Below are positions 1 to 12,372 of a stretch of DNA of 64,000 bases, in pieces (positions within the stretch are counted from its first letter, which is position 1; the number at the start of each line of letters is the position of its first letter). The notes under the pieces are model-generated. The model worked only from the letters and a program-made list of their open reading frames with translations, did not search any database and was not told the DNA's origin. The translations under genes and the position numbers were made by a program. The DNA is taken from assembly GCA_024811115.1 (NCBI GenBank), contig JAKOGH010000790.1, positions 62,001 through 126,000 of the forward strand, given 5' to 3'. The stretch comes from Terana coerulea (taxonomy: Eukaryota > Basidiomycota > Agaricomycetes > Polyporales > Phanerochaetaceae).

Positions 1-1341
1 TCGCCCATGAACGTCTGCAATTGCACGCACTAGCACTGGTACACTGTGCAGTACAACCTGCTCATCTATCCCGAGGCTCGTGTTCAACAAGTGAGCCTGG
101 CTTGACGTTCCAGTATGTCTCTTCTGTCCAGGTGCCGACGCACTGCGGCAGACGAATTGCAGCAGGTGGTACAGATATTGGCGGTACGCAGGTTGAGCGA
201 GGTGGACACATCCTTAACAAAATTGCATAGTAAAATCTGGAGTGCGGATCTCTCACCACTGGACTGCACCATACTTGCTGCGGAGGAAGACGCACGCAAT
301 CACTTTCATGGCCTCTTCTACTCGTACTACCGACTTATCAAACTAACAGCAGGCGCACTCATCCTTGCAAAAGCACGCTCGCCGTATTCGACCTTCCTAA
401 CCAAATAAAGTCGAGCATGGTGCGAAAGTAGCATGCTGCGCTCGTCAAAGAGAGCAAGACCCTCGGTACAAAAGGGACGATACGCGCGCCGCTTGTGATG
501 AAAGATGGTAGGGCAGGAATTACAAGAGAAGAGAAGGCAGACGAGACGGCGGCAAACGTGGAGAATCATGGGGGCTGCGGGATGAGGGGTGGCACGAAGG
601 GGGCACAAGATCGTTCATGCGGTGATCCACTGGCAGTGGCCAGGGACGTCGGTGCGTCCAATTTAATCTCGACCTCGTCCGCGTCGCTGTCGCTCAGGCA
701 TTTTATCAGCCTGTCGCACCGCTCATTCGTCGCGGTTTGCCCCAAGACGGGCTGCACGCATCAGGTGCGCGCGCATCCCGTATGCGTTCTCGATCTTGCC
801 ACCGTGTTTTCGCGTCCCATGTCCTCAGCCAACCACCGTACGCCAATATCAGGAAATCAAATGTACATGTGCGAGCAGTTCGTAACAGCATTCACGAACG
901 CTCTCAAGATCCCGAAGCACCGCCTGTTCTTGCACGCCTCCTGCATGTCGCTCTTCGTGCGTGCCCGTGTCCTCTCTGTCTGTACGCCAACTTCTGACAT
1001 CAGCCTGTTAACTTGACACAGATTGTTGGCGTTTGCGCTCGTAGATCTCCCTGTAGGAGCGGTTGGGCTTGGATGGATCGACTAGAGGCATGTCTTCGTG
1101 AAGAAAGCAACTTGAAGTCTAGTCAGAGTAGCGTCAATTTTCGGTGCTTAGCTATGTGACATCACTCACAATGTACTACCAAGAGGGTGTGGCACAGTTG
1201 AAGCAAGATACTTTTCCTACTCGCACTCAAAATGGACCATGAGCTCTGTGCTAACGCATGAAGTCATTGATGAATAGATGTACATGTTCAGAGAGTCTAG
1301 GTGTAAGTGCTACAGGGTGCAGTCATGCATGTCTGTACACA
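1..1341. other. No recognisable gene
   Basis: Open frames on both strands overlap one another, are short (under about 175 codons) and show no domain, intron pattern or composition that I recognise. The segment lies downstream of the MYND gene that ends at 1342 on the minus strand and may include its 3' flank. Confidence 0.4.
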
Positions 1342-2289
1342 TCAATATATGTTTATGATGCCTTCAACGGTGGTCTTAAAGATAGTCTCCCACACTGTTA
1401 GGTCCAACAGCGAAAGCGCAGCCTCCGAGTACTCATGATAGCCCCCATTAACCCCCAGTGGCATGAAGTTGCCAACTCCCCCAACAGACACACACGCGTG
1501 AGCAATTCCGCCCTCACCGTTCTGCAATCTCTCCGCAGACTCCTTCATAGAACATCGGAGAAGATCTATATTTCCAGGCATGTCATCGCGCTAAAGGATG
1601 AATTCAGCACAAGTTGTCGATTCATGGGCGCATGATTGAGATATCGCAAGAGACTGTAAACGTACCTCCCACTCGCCCACCATCTGCTCGATGGGTACGA
1701 GCGCAATCTGTTCCACAACATACTGGTTCGGTGACGGCTTCGTGCCTGGCACCAGCTGTATGCGCAGAAGAAATTTCACGATGTTCTCTGGTCCACGGTG
1801 AACGCGGAATGCGGACATTGTTGTTGAGTATATTGAGGCCCTGTGGTACCGACACCATGCCCTCAGGTCTGCCATGAGACGACGGGGGTCGTCGCGCAGC
1901 GCTAGCGACAAAGAGCCATCTTGTGCTGGGCCTAGAGCGGCAGCAGCCAGAGCTTCACGGTTAGTTTTCGACTCTTCTTTCAGTCTGGCATAGAAGTCAA
2001 CGTTGCTCTGGCATGCGGGCTTGTGATGTTTCCAAGCCGCCCGCTGGCATTCTTTACTCTGAGGCAAGGATACGAATGAGCATCGAGCCTTATATACACC
2101 ACAACTCACGCAATAGTGCACTATCTTGCACTGCGAGCAACATTTGAGCGGAGTCTCCGGAGATTCTGACTTGAAGCACTGCGAGCACTGCTTCTGCGCA
2201 TCCTTGTGTATTTTCTGGATATGGCTCGGGGGTAGCGCTATGATTTCCTTGAAGATTTCACCAGCGGATTCAGCCTTATGCGATTCCAT
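1342..2289 (-). CDS. MYND-type zinc-finger protein, copy 1 (apparently intact)
   Basis: Three exons fit (2289-2110, 2058-1666, 1590-1342), with GT-AG introns of 51 and 75 bp and a summed length divisible by three (273 residues). The start ATG at 2289 begins MESHKAES. A MYND finger lies at about residues 35-75: two CxxC pairs (CSQC, CSQC), HYC directly before intron 1, then KECQRAAW and HKPAC after it. MYND fingers bind zinc and mediate protein contacts; in basidiomycetes they head large families of unknown function. The rest is a family-specific region ending VGNFMPLG and a short helix-like tail (TTVEGIINIY). Four other copies in the window (near 3 kb, 12 kb, 41 kb, 45 kb) share this layout. 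This is the only copy with all zinc ligands and an open frame. Its cellular role is unknown. Confidence 0.8.
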
Positions 2290-2867
2290 GAGAGCACGGT
2301 TGGGTTATGGAGGCTGCGTTGAGCAAAGTGGGTTTGAGGAGACGATAAGTAATGAGCAAAGGTGGTGGTCGAACGCCACTCGAAGTTCAAACTACAATGC
2401 TGCTGGTCCGAGGGTTTGTTTGACGCCACAGTTCGGTGATCCGCTGATCCGCCCTACCCTAACCAGACGGAGTACGGCGCCCGCCCAAGCAACAGCGGGA
2501 TCTCGAACAGTCCGGGTGAGTAAAACTTAGCTTGGTCCATACAAGACCCTCCAGCATACTCGCCGTGACGGTGCAACTTAGCTCTCTTCAGTGTACCTGC
2601 TCGCCATGGGTGTACCTGTTCCTGCTTTCTGAAGGTAATATACGTTCAAATTGATGATACAGGATTGTCACCCATACTGACCTTCCATACTTGTCACTCC
2701 ACGTTCCGTCCTCAACATAACATCTAATACAACAGTCTTTGCGCTGACATCAAAGCGCGACGATGATGTTGTATAGTACATGGACATTCAGAGGCGGCTG
2801 AACAAACTGGAACTTGACGACACTGTATGCAAATGCTTCTTGAACGCACTCCGGAGCAGGTGTTGGG
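2290..2867. other. Spacer between two MYND copies
   Basis: This is the upstream flank of copy 1 and the downstream flank of copy 2. I see no gene and no clear promoter motif. Confidence 0.4.
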
Positions 2868-3962
2868 TTAAATCCTCACACGGCATTCGACGACTGCCTT
2901 GAACCTTGTCTCCCATTCCGGGTCATGTGGCGCCTCGTTTTTCTCCTGTGAACTGGTCTGTCAGGCCAAGCGGGATGATATGCGCCACTCTTCCGCGCTC
3001 AACCGTGGCAAGCGCTATGGCAATGCCAGTCGCGCCCTCTTTCTGAAGCTGCCTCGATTTTTCCACAAGAGCATCCACTTGATCTATAAAGGTCTGTTGA
3101 TGCGCTCCCTAGAAGACGGAGTGTGGAATGAGCTCGCACAAACCGAAAGGATGAGAACAAAAAGACACACCTTCCATACTTCGCGCATATCGTCGATCGA
3201 AATTACCATGAAGTCGTTCACATCGAAATGGTGCGGGACGGGTCTCTTGGCGGGAGAGAGCGTGAGGTATAGGAGGGCCGTCAAGCAGTTGTTCCGGTCA
3301 CGCTGGAGCTTCAGCGCGTGTACGGCGGCGTAAGTCAGCAAGGGCCTCTGCTGTCGAGACCACTCCTTCAAATCCGACGCGAGGCGCCGTGGGTCCAAGG
3401 ACAGGTCTATTCGCGAAGGACTGCCTCCCTCGCCTTTCGGAGTGGATGACGTGTCAGATTTCGGTATTTTAGTGTTGTTAAGGTACCGTTACTATGCTTA
3501 CTGCACCCGGACACCACTTGTAGTGTATATAGGTCACTCACATACTTGTACCTATTCACGTTTGCACCCTCTCGGGTGCTGCACACCATCACATCTTTAC
3601 CGTTCTCGACGTTATGCGCAGTGCCCGCGCCGTCCCCAAGACCTTATTTTGATATGACGTTGCGCGGAATCCTTTCGACTGGCTCTTCGCTTGTTCCGAT
3701 GTCTGACGGTTGAGTTTGCAGATGGGCTTGTGGGTCTCCCAGTCTGCGACCTGGCACTCCTTATTCTGCCCGTTGACCGAAATGAGTATCAATGGACGTT
3801 GTAAGCTCAGCATGCCACACTTACGCAGTAATGTGCCCGCTTACATTTAGTGCACGTCTTCAGCAGAAAGTCGGGCGTCTGGCCGTTGAAGCAGTGTTGG
3901 CATTGCCGGTTGATAGCATTCGGTTCAGTGATGCGAGTGAGAACAGAAGGATCAATAGGCAT
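2868..3962 (-). pseudogene. MYND-finger gene copy 2, broken by a repeat and a frameshift
   Basis: The start ATG (3962-3960, MPIDPSVL) leads into a good MYND finger: CQHC, CTKC, HYC, a GT-AG intron, then NKECQVADW and HKPIC. The frame is interrupted at 3585-3452 by a TGTCAG...CTGCACA repeat whose second copy is at 13124. On the far side the family domain resumes (DPRRLASDLKEW), ends VWK and is followed by a donor. The last exon (ATGIAIALATVE, IPLGL) matches copy 3. Near its end the frame slips by one: HDPEWE and FKAVVE lie in a different frame from IPLGL, ending at TAA 2870-2868. The repeat does not preserve the frame, so this is most likely a pseudogene. The 250 bp upstream of the ATG resemble those upstream of copy 3, which indicates duplication with the promoter. 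Confidence 0.75.
3452..3585. repeat. Short TG...CA interspersed repeat, copy a
   Basis: The segment begins TGTCAGATTT and ends CTGCACA. It matches 13124-13253 closely over its length, including the block TGCTTACTGCACCCGGACAC. It interrupts MYND copy 2. The TG/CA ends and the TGTCAG start recall an LTR, but at about 134 bp it is very short and I see no clean target-site duplication. A solo mini-LTR or another small non-autonomous element is possible. Confidence 0.7.
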
Positions 3963-5895
3963 TTTCGGGCACAATGCAGTCCTGAGCCCGAGCGTGAGGG
4001 CAGATAGAGTGGTGGCCGACGGCGAGCACTTGACTGTTCAATTCCAAGTTGATGGCGCTAGCCTCCGTCAGTGGCTGCGAGATGGCCATCCTTCCCAGAA
4101 TGGAAGCGGCGTAAGGGCACGGGACCGTATACCTCCGCTTGGCACTCCCCGTGCGGCTGTAGACCTTACTTTGCTCTGGCAGAGTGTTCATAGCCTCGCG
4201 AACACCACAGCTATTTTCCTAGTCATGCTCAGCTCTCTCTAAAGAGTGGCATGTCAGAATATAGCCGCTTACCATCCTCGGCGTCTCTGTGGTGACTCGC
4301 AGAGGATACAGGTCTCACCGTCTCAGCGCACGAGTCTCAGCGAGTCTCAAACCTGGATCTTTGGTTGGTGAAGAGCGGTACTGAGACCAAAGCCGCCAGC
4401 GACATTGCCACCAGGACTCCGCGTAATCCACGATAATATACCAGTGGCTGGAAGCCAAGTCATCGTCAGCGCTACGTGCGGGTCGGAGTCCAAGCACTGT
4501 GCACAGTCAGAAAACAGCACCCCGTATGTCGGATCTTTCAGCTTGGAAGTGATTGGCAAGTAGCAGGACTTTCTCTGGCTTGAGCTTGATTGCCGAGCCC
4601 AACAGAGTTCAATGCTGAACTCCAGTCCGGGAAGCACGACGACTTACCAGCGGGTAAATCCGACCAGCCGCAGAGTGCTGCAGCTGAAAGGATTCTGTAT
4701 TTCCAGGAGTATATTTACCTCAGAGCACATGCTTGGAGCCTAAGGATCGGCAGGGGTCAATTACTTAGCAGAAATCGTTATATATCATACTTCATTCGGT
4801 CCATAAAATATTTGGTACGGTCGTGATCCCGGACTGTTACGCTCGAGGCTCCCGTGCCCCAATATAACTCAGGACTTGAGTGGAATAAAGCACAAATATG
4901 CGACCCGTTCATCTATGGATCAGAAGCTGAGACATTTGTAAATGCGATTACAGAGCGCGACTCACGCACAGATTTCCACAGCTTTGCGTTTGGCATAGAT
5001 GATAGAGATGGAAATTTAATCGTAGCGGACACTGGCAGATGGCCCCTATCAAACCCACGCAAGATCGACGAAGACGTAAGCCCTTAGGAGGCTTTCACGA
5101 CGATTTGCGGACGCTCCGTCATCTTCCGAGATGGTAGCCTAAGCAAAGAACGGTATGGCGTCGCCTGTAGTCCATCGGACTAGGGTCCGTAGTGCACGGT
5201 CAGATGCTGGCATGGATGAGAAAACTGAAGCCGTGACTCCGTGGGTAAGGAACCTGGTGATCTGAGGTGTTCGGGGTCCTCATCTCCCACGTTTCCTTTT
5301 ACGAACGCAATTTGAACATGCTTATTTCTCACGTTTACCGAGGGCGAGCCATTCACTCCGCTGTGCGTATGTGCTGACTTCTTGGTGCCTTGAGAATGTT
5401 GAATGTCTGCTTCTGCATAGATTAGCGGCGAAGCAGCGATCGGACTCCTGCCAGCGGGAGCAGCTACTGAATTCTCAAAGCCCGCTGTGAGTTCCAGAGT
5501 TCCAGAAACTAAGACACTACACCGGTCAGTCGTTATTACAGTGGCTATATTCGTCTTCGAAGTTCATCTTGGTCATTGGATAGTCATCATCCTGTGCGGT
5601 AGTGGATAGTGCGTAGCGTGCCGGGGACTGCTCGTCTGAACGCTGTGTTCAATCCCTATACCCGACGTTGAGGTAAGCCTGGTCGCCCATAGAACTGAAT
5701 TCAGTGGATTGCTCTTAGCCGCACACGCACCCTCCTCATTGCCTTATGGAGGAGCGCATTCACATGATGAATGCCGGTGCTGGCTTCTGATCCCATCTCA
5801 GTGTCTGTCGTAATGACGCGGGCAAGGCTTGTTTCAGACTAGAGTACTTATACTTAAACCTGGCGGTCTGTTCTCTCGCAGACCCTTCGCACACC
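3963..5895. other. Intergenic region between MYND copy 2 and the P450
   Basis: About 250 bp next to 3963 resembles the upstream flank of MYND copy 3 (inverse complement of about 11700-11890; both contain GACCGTATACCTCCGC). I recognise no gene in the rest. The open frame at 4854-5087 (77 codons) is unassigned and I would not call it. Confidence 0.4.
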
Positions 5896-7969
5896 ATGGC
5901 TATCCTCGAAACCCTCGGAGAACTGAGCTTTACGTCGTGGCTGGCCCTCATCCCGGCTGCCGTCGTCGTCGGACACGTCTTCTATTTCTTCGCCGACCCC
6001 CACGCTGTCCGCTCATACCCCGGACCTCTTTTCGCCAAGTTCACCGACGCCTGGCTAGGCTATGTCGCTGCTCAAGGCCACCGTTCAGAAGTCGTGCACA
6101 AAATGCACAGCAAACATGGTGAGTACCGAGCTCCTTCGTCGTCAGGAGCTGTGCCACAGGCAACCTGCGCCCTGAGATGCTGGTCATGACGGTGGGATCC
6201 ATCCGTCCTGCTTCATGATCCTGTTCTCGTGGTTGATAGACGCCACCCAAACAAGGTTAGCTGAGGGGATCTCGCGGAGCGCCTTGACATCGTGCCATTT
6301 CGTCTTCACGTCTACGCAGTTCGAACGCTCATTCGCCGCGATTTCTCTAGGCACATTCGTGCGCATTGCCCCGAACCATGTCTCTATCTCCGACCCTGAC
6401 GCGCTTCAGCTTGTCTACGCGCACGGCAACGGGTCACTGAAGTCAAACTTCTACGACGCATTCGTCTCCATCCAACGCGGTCTCTTCAACACCCGGTCTC
6501 GCTCAGAGCATGCTCGCAAGCGCAAGATTGTCTCGCATATTTTCTCGCAGAAGAGCGTCCTGGAGTTCGAGCCTCATATCAGGCTTTATGTTGGACAAAT
6601 ACTCCAGCAGTGGGACCGGCTGTATGAGGCCGGCGCAAAGGGCTTATCCGGTGACGAAGGTGAAGGCGGATGGAAAGGCTGGAACGGACGGGTGTGGCTT
6701 GACTGCCTGCCGTGGTACAACTATCTTGCCTTCGACATCATCGGTAGAGTGCCTTCCACTTGAACTCACAAACCCCGCTGAATTCGTTTCAGGCGACTTG
6801 GCGTTTGGCGCGCCATTCGGGATGCTCCAGGCATGTCGCGACGCGGCGCCGGTGGCAATCGACTGGAACGAGGCCATGGCCGACTACAGCAAGAAAACAG
6901 CCAACGTGCAATACATCCCGGCCGTCCAGATTCTCAACGACCGCGGGAACTTTTCCGCGTCCCTGGGTGTGCTCGCACCGTGGATGCGCCCGATCGTGAA
7001 GCAGCTCCCGTGGTTCCGGAAGGGGCAGCAAGCCGTGAAGCTGCTCGCGGGCATCGCCGTCGCCGCCGTCGCGCAGCGGCTCACGACGCCGACCGACCGC
7101 GTCGACCTGCTCGGCAAGCTCCAGGAGGGCCGCGACGACGAGGGGAACCTGATGGGCAAGGAGGAGCTCGACCGCGGAGGCGCTCACGCAGCTCATCGCG
7201 GGTTCGGACACGACCTCGAAGTACGTCCGCGCTTTTCTTCCCACGCCTGCGCGCCCGCTGACCCACGCGCCGCGCCAGCTCGTCCTGCGCGATCACGTAC
7301 CACCTCGCGCACAACCCCGAGGTGCAGACCCGCCTGCAGCGCGAGCTCGATGAGGCGCTCGGGCAGGACGACGACCCGGTTGCGACGTTCGAGCAGGTCA
7401 AGCGCCTGCCGTACCTCCAGGCCGTCATCGACGAGGCGCTCCGCATCCACTCGACGTCGGGCGTCGGCCTCCCGCGTGTGGTGCCCGAGGGCGGCCTCAA
7501 CGTCTGCGGCCGCTTCTTCCCCGAGGGTACCGTCCTCAGCGTGCCGACGTACACCATCCACCGCGATACGGCTGTGTGGGGCAAAGACGTCGAGAACTTC
7601 CGGCCGGAGCGTTGGTTTGAGCAGGATAAGAATGCCATCCAAAAGACCTTTAATCCGTTTTCGTTTGGACCAAGGTGCGTGAGACAGGCCCTCTAAGGCT
7701 TCATAGAGGTGCTCACTGAGCTTCCTCGCGGCGGTGTTGTAGGAGCTGTGTCGGACGCAACCTTGCCAGCATGGAGCTGCTGATTATTATTGCGTCCATT
7801 CTGCGCCGCTATGACTTTATTCTCCAAGAGCCTGAGAAGCCGGTGAGTCCCTTTCCCCAGATCTATTCGTCACGCACCGACCAATGATCGTCGACAGTTC
7901 GAAACTTCAGAAGGCTTCCTGCGCAAGCCGGTGGAGTGCATTGTTGGCATCAAGAGACGAAGCGTTTGA
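5896..7969 (+). CDS. Cytochrome P450, CYP53-like (benzoate 4-hydroxylase type)
   Basis: Six exons fit: 5896-6118, 6351-6743, 6793-7220, 7279-7674, 7743-7842, 7898-7969. The N-terminus has a membrane anchor (about residues 10-32), then YPGPL. Further landmarks are FVRIAPNHVSI, the I-helix AGSDTTS, the ExxR helix (DEALRIH), PERW, and the heme loop FSFGPRSCVG with its cysteine ligand, reconstituted across the intron at 7675. The order and the phrase FNTRSRSEHARKRKIVSHIFS fit the CYP53 family, endoplasmic-reticulum enzymes that para-hydroxylate benzoate and its relatives with NADPH-P450 reductase. The exon sum is one base over a multiple of three. The surplus lies near 7169-7173, just before AEALTQLIAGSDTTS, which reads in the shifted frame. 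With that base discounted the protein is 536 residues, normal for CYP53. Either an assembly error or a real frameshift explains it. Intron 1 (232 bp) is unusually long. Confidence 0.85.
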
Positions 7970-8760
7970 TGCGCCCACAACGTTCCCCTGGGGTTGGCTA
8001 CTTGTTATCTCTTTGCTTTCTGCTCACGAGTCCACATGATGTGTTCCAGCTTCTGTCAATGTACTCACTTGCTTACATGACTGTAATCTATGACCATGTC
8101 CGTACTCTTGATACCGGCTGTTTTCATTTCTGGCATTTGAACTACTACCCGTGGCATCCGGCAATGAATGGGTGCGGCTCATGGAGGAGAATCGTCGCTT
8201 TGGGATAGTCAAAGTGGGACCACCGCTGGCAGAAAGCCACATGTGGTACCGCTAGGACCCCGTAAACCCTTCAGCGTTAGATAGAAAGCGACAAAGCACT
8301 CGTTTCCACCGTGCTCACCCACAACCACAGTATTTTTTCGGCCGACACGAAGTTCACTTCCGAATCAAATAAGGGTCTTAATTGAGAGACGAAGCGAGCA
8401 GGTCTAATACTGTTGAGCCTTGAGTTGGATGTTAACAGGTTGCAAGGAGTCTTCGCAGTCATAAATATGAGCAGGGGGGTGGAGCTTGGGAGGTGGGTGG
8501 GAACGAGCCTGAAAGACATTTTGAAATATATCTGAGATATGGATTGCAGATCTTATGTGAAAGCAATGGGCACGTTAACAGAGTGAACTATCGATACAAC
8601 GGAAGGATTAGTGGAGACAATAGATAATAACAGGCACAGTGTCAAGAAAGCGAGCAGCGGTTGGTCAATGCAGGATGATGCGGGAGTTGCGGTGCGAGAG
8701 CAAATTGTACGAGGGAAGAATGTCCGTGGCCAGTTGAGAGGTGGTGTCAGGTGCTTGCGT
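7970..8760. other. Intergenic region between convergent P450 and Hsp20-like genes
   Basis: This stretch holds the 3' flanks of both genes. I see no further gene, repeat or RNA. Confidence 0.45.
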
Positions 8761-10201
8761 CTATTGGATGGCGATCTCTGGCTGGTCTTCGAGGGCGGCG
8801 GGGGGCCCGCGGGGGAATGTGATTGTAAGTAGGCCTTCGTCTAGTTTTTGCGGTGACGTCTTTGGCCTGCACCGCGCTGTCACGCCAACGCCGCCGCAAT
8901 CCAAAATGGGGCACTCACCTTGAGGTTTGGGGGCACGTAGATGTTGCGGTACCACTCGCCTGTCCTGCGCTCGCGCAGCGCCGGCACCTCGGGCACCATG
9001 GAGCAGGCTTCGCCATGGACGGCGAGCTGGAGGCAACCGGTGATGGGACAGCTGGTCAGTTTGAGGTGAATGCTACTCTTCGGTATGCCGGGTGCTTCGC
9101 AGACGATCTTGACTTCGTCGGTGGTGGTGTCGAGCCATATATCCCTACGGAGACGGTATCTCACGCTATGTTGTAGCTGGGCGGACGGCGGAGGCGGATG
9201 ATTGACGTCGGGAGCCGACTCATGTGCCGGGGGAACAGCCTCGGTGCTAGAACAAAGAATGCAAAGAAATGTATCGGAAACTGTGGAACTCACCCTGGAC
9301 CACAAAGAGCGAAGGGACGAGGCGGCGTACCTGGATGATATGGCCTCTGGCCCCCACCCCCAGCCCCCGAAGACTGCTGTTCACCGCTAGCACCGTGAGT
9401 CAGGTTCACTCTCCACACACTTTCCGTTGAGGAGCCCAGGGTGTTCCCACTGGGCAAAGAAAGAGACAACGGCGGAGGCGGCAAATTCCTGCTCGACCGC
9501 CGCGTGTGTGCGGGCTCAGCCAACGGCTCAGAAGTACGGATCTCTCTGCTACGAGTCATAGAAGCAGGGGCGGCACTGGCAGATCTCCTACCTGCAGCGT
9601 CCAGCCCCGCTCTCGTCGTCAACCCCGGCGTCCCTGTTAGGCTCGCCGCCGCCGCACCAGGGCGGCGGTAGGGACTAGACTGCGCACGCGCTGTCCGCCC
9701 GCTGTGGGGTACCCTGCTCGGTCCCGCTCCTCTAGAGCTGGGACTCGTGCTCGGACGCGTCTCGTCACTGACACGACGCGACCCTGCTCTGGAGGCAGCC
9801 CTGCGCAGGTCGACGTCCTCCTGCTGTGGCAGGAAGTCGGACCCAGTCATATTATCGAAACGATAATAGTGAGGCCGCGGCGCCGCAGTGGTGCGCTCCT
9901 CAAGCTGAATCGTCGGCAACGACGCGTAGGCCTGCGGCTCGTTATAGGCGAACGATGTGGCCACGGGCGGTAGTTGCGGCGGCTGATAGACCTGAGGCGA
10001 AAGCGAGATGTTGGACTGCACGGACGGCGTGCCCATTTGGACGGGCGTCGGTGGCTGTTGCTGTTGCTGTTGCTGGTCGACGCTCCATGGCGACGCTGGG
10101 TTGGAATCGTCCATGTACGGGGATTGCTGGTACGGGTATGACATTGTCTCCTGCTCGAACGCCGCCAGCACGTCCTTTTGCCAGGGAGCGACGAGCATCA
10201 A
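8761..10201 (-). CDS. Hsp20/alpha-crystallin-like protein with a long disordered N-terminus
   Basis: Exons 10201-9294, 9246-8919 and 8859-8761 join with 47 and 59 bp introns to 444 residues. The C-terminal third is an alpha-crystallin-like beta-sandwich: RRDIWLDTTTDEVKIVCEAPGI, a middle block, then GEWYRNIYVPPNLK and GLLTITFPR, the usual last strands of small heat-shock proteins. The first 300 residues are low complexity: a Q7 run, many S, P, R and A, with scattered SR/RS pairs. Classical Hsp20 proteins are 15-25 kDa; this one is more than twice that, so a regulatory or p23/Hsp20-like adaptor role is possible. The internal Met at 10144 (MSYPYQQ) is an alternative start and would suit the TATA position better. 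The GT at 9333 inside exon 1 looks like a donor, but only read-through keeps the crystallin frame. Confidence 0.75.
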
Positions 10202-10244
10202 AGCGTAGTGGTTTGAGACAAGAAGGGCGACGTGGCGGCCACCC

Positions 10245-10252
10245 TTTTATAG
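10245..10252 (-). promoter_or_regulatory. TATA box of the Hsp20-like gene
   Basis: The minus strand reads TATAAAAG, 44 bp before the first ATG (10201) and about 100 bp before the next one (10144). With initiation 25-35 bp downstream, the first ATG would have almost no leader, which favours 10144 as the start. I found no convincing heat-shock element array. Confidence 0.45.
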
Positions 10253-11886
10253 AGAGCGCCCCGACGCCGCCGAACGTCGCCGCGCCCAGCCCCGACGGCC
10301 GTACTGGGAGATATGACTCCGCGCGGCGGTGCCGACGTGAGAAAACCATTGTGTCCAAATATGGGAACGCCGACGGGGCGCGGCCACGTGATGGGCGCCT
10401 ATCAAGCAGAGTCGGGCGGCGGCGGCACAGCTTGACAGATGCCACCACCCCGACGCCATGCTGGGCTTCCGACAATGCGTACGGCATACATGCCGTCCAT
10501 TCGAAACATGAACGGTGACTTCGCCGGTGAAGACAATAGGGAAGAGGGTATATGGCTCGCCGACCTCCTGGCTGGCCGGATCTCAGAGGACCGATGTCAA
10601 GTACAGGATAGATTCATCTCGTACCGCCTTTCATCCAGAAATCGTCTTCGGTCGCTAGAAGGTTCTTGCTACTGCAGTGCTGCAATGACTCTCGCATATT
10701 GCGAGCGCGGTGAGTAACGAACTGGTACTCTAACCCACGAAACCAACTCACCAAGTAGTGCCGCTGGCACCTTTCAGACAACTTGAACGAACGGTTTTCG
10801 CCCGTCATGTAACGAGTTCAGCGTAAATGTTAGACGGCTGAATACTCGCGGGACTCCTGGGATGTTAGCTGTTCGTCATTCAGCCTGGCGAAATATAAGG
10901 GAGGCGACCCCGTTCAGCGCTTGCCACACGGTCTCCGCGAACGGCGCGAAGTGCACCATCAAATGAGTCACTTCTCGGTTCTGGTGAATAGGTGCCGATG
11001 AGCACTTACTGAGAGAAAGCCGTGTGTAGGATACCCTCCTGTGTGGTATACCCTCCTGGCTTGATTCCTTCTCCGGATCCCATTTTACCAGGTGAGCTTC
11101 AACATTGTCAAGCGCTTCAGTCAAGTGCGCTGCCCCGCTCAACCTTTCGACAGCCTGAGGGAATGACTGCTTGCAAGCAACAGTTCCAAGGTACGTCGTT
11201 TCTACTGAATGGTTTGAAGTGGGATGACATTCAGACTTCGAACCTTGCCAGACTAAGCGGTCAAGTCGGACAAGTGACGACCACTGCCATGCCAGTCGCC
11301 TCTACACTCTCTGATCTGCCACTGGCAGTACGTGGATTTTGGAAGAGCCTGTTGCCTGTCTCCAATCCTTACACAGCTCTCTCGATGACTTCAAACTGGC
11401 TGTCTACCCTCGGATCTTTTGCGGATTACGCGGTACGGATGTCCCTTGACGGAGAATATTGATAGCGACTTTTTCTCAGCACCGCTCTCATTAACTGAAA
11501 GTCTAGTCTCTTCTCCGCGTAGATTCCGTGACTAACTCCTTACCGTGACCTATGTATGGACATCTATGCATACGCTTTGTAGCTCGCCCCAGGGTCCCAA
11601 GCGTCACAGCGTGCGGTACGCCTGGCCGCCTTTGGAAAGAGCCAAGCATCGGACAAAATACCAACCGCAGCGTTCGGGAGGTTGATCCACTGCGGAAGCA
11701 AAATGGGGCATGCCATCGCTTTGCGGAGGACATTGCGGAGGTATACGGTCTTGCGTTCCTATGGGGGTCCCGTTGCGGAGCAAGTGTGTCACCTCGAAGG
11801 CCCCTAACGCCATCAGCTTTAAATATAATGCCCAGTCAACCACCACTCTATCTTCCCTCTGAATCGCTCTGGACTCATCTCGACAG
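10253..11886. other. Intergenic region
   Basis: I recognise no gene. The minus-strand frame at 11142-10876 has a faint resemblance to the MYND-family C-terminus (FAETVWQALNGVASLIF) but is too weak to call. The last 200 bp resemble the upstream flank of MYND copy 2. Confidence 0.35.
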
Positions 11887-12372
11887 ATTCCTATTGATCC
11901 TTCGGTCTTCGCCCGTGTTACTGAAACAAATGCAAGCAACCGGCGATTTCAACGCTGCATGAAGACTCAAGCTCCCGACTTTCCGCTCAAGACGTACACA
12001 AGATGCAAACAGGCGCACTACTGCGTGAGTATTACTCTAATTTATAATGATGTGCGAGAAGTATGGAAGGCGTGTTTCTTGCTCTTTTATTGACTTGTGG
12101 AAGCTCACTCGCCGCTCGTCTTCTAGAAAATTGGCTACCAGGGCTGCATTGAACAAGTCAACGCCATCAGGGCTCGATCAAAGCGGCATCAGCAAGAACG
12201 CGCGACCGGCATCGCAATCATGGTGGTGTCCATTGACAACGGAAGGCCGTCGCTCCGAGTTGTTATCCCACTTGGATTGGCGGCCCAGCTCGTCCGAGTT
12301 GACAAGTACCCGCTTAACCCGGAATGGGCAGCACAGTTAAAGGCTGTGGCTGGAGGCCGGATGATGATATAG
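11887..12372 (+). pseudogene. MYND-finger gene copy 3, internally deleted
   Basis: The first block (IPIDPSVFARVTE ... APDFPLKT, then HYC and a GTGAGT donor) is the N-terminus of copy 2, but two zinc-ligand cysteines are replaced (F and Y). The following intron contains GATGTGCGAGAAGTATGGAAG, which equals the end of the central exon of copy 2 (DMREVWK). The whole central exon has therefore been deleted by a break inside intron 1. After the next acceptor, the terminal exon is open (ATGIAIMVVSIDNG, VIPLGL, NPEWAAQLKAV) to TAG at 12370. There is no clear ATG. It is a relic, most similar to copy 2. Confidence 0.7.

Noticed and set aside
9247..9333. Donor GTACGC at 9333 in the Hsp20-like gene with a 1-base exon
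   Set aside because: It would need a single-nucleotide exon to keep phase; using the GTGAGT donor at 9293 gives the same frame with one 47 bp intron.
10876..11142. Possible sixth MYND-family C-terminus on the minus strand
   Set aside because: Only a loose hydrophobic pattern is shared; there is no IPLGL-type block or finger, so I did not call it.
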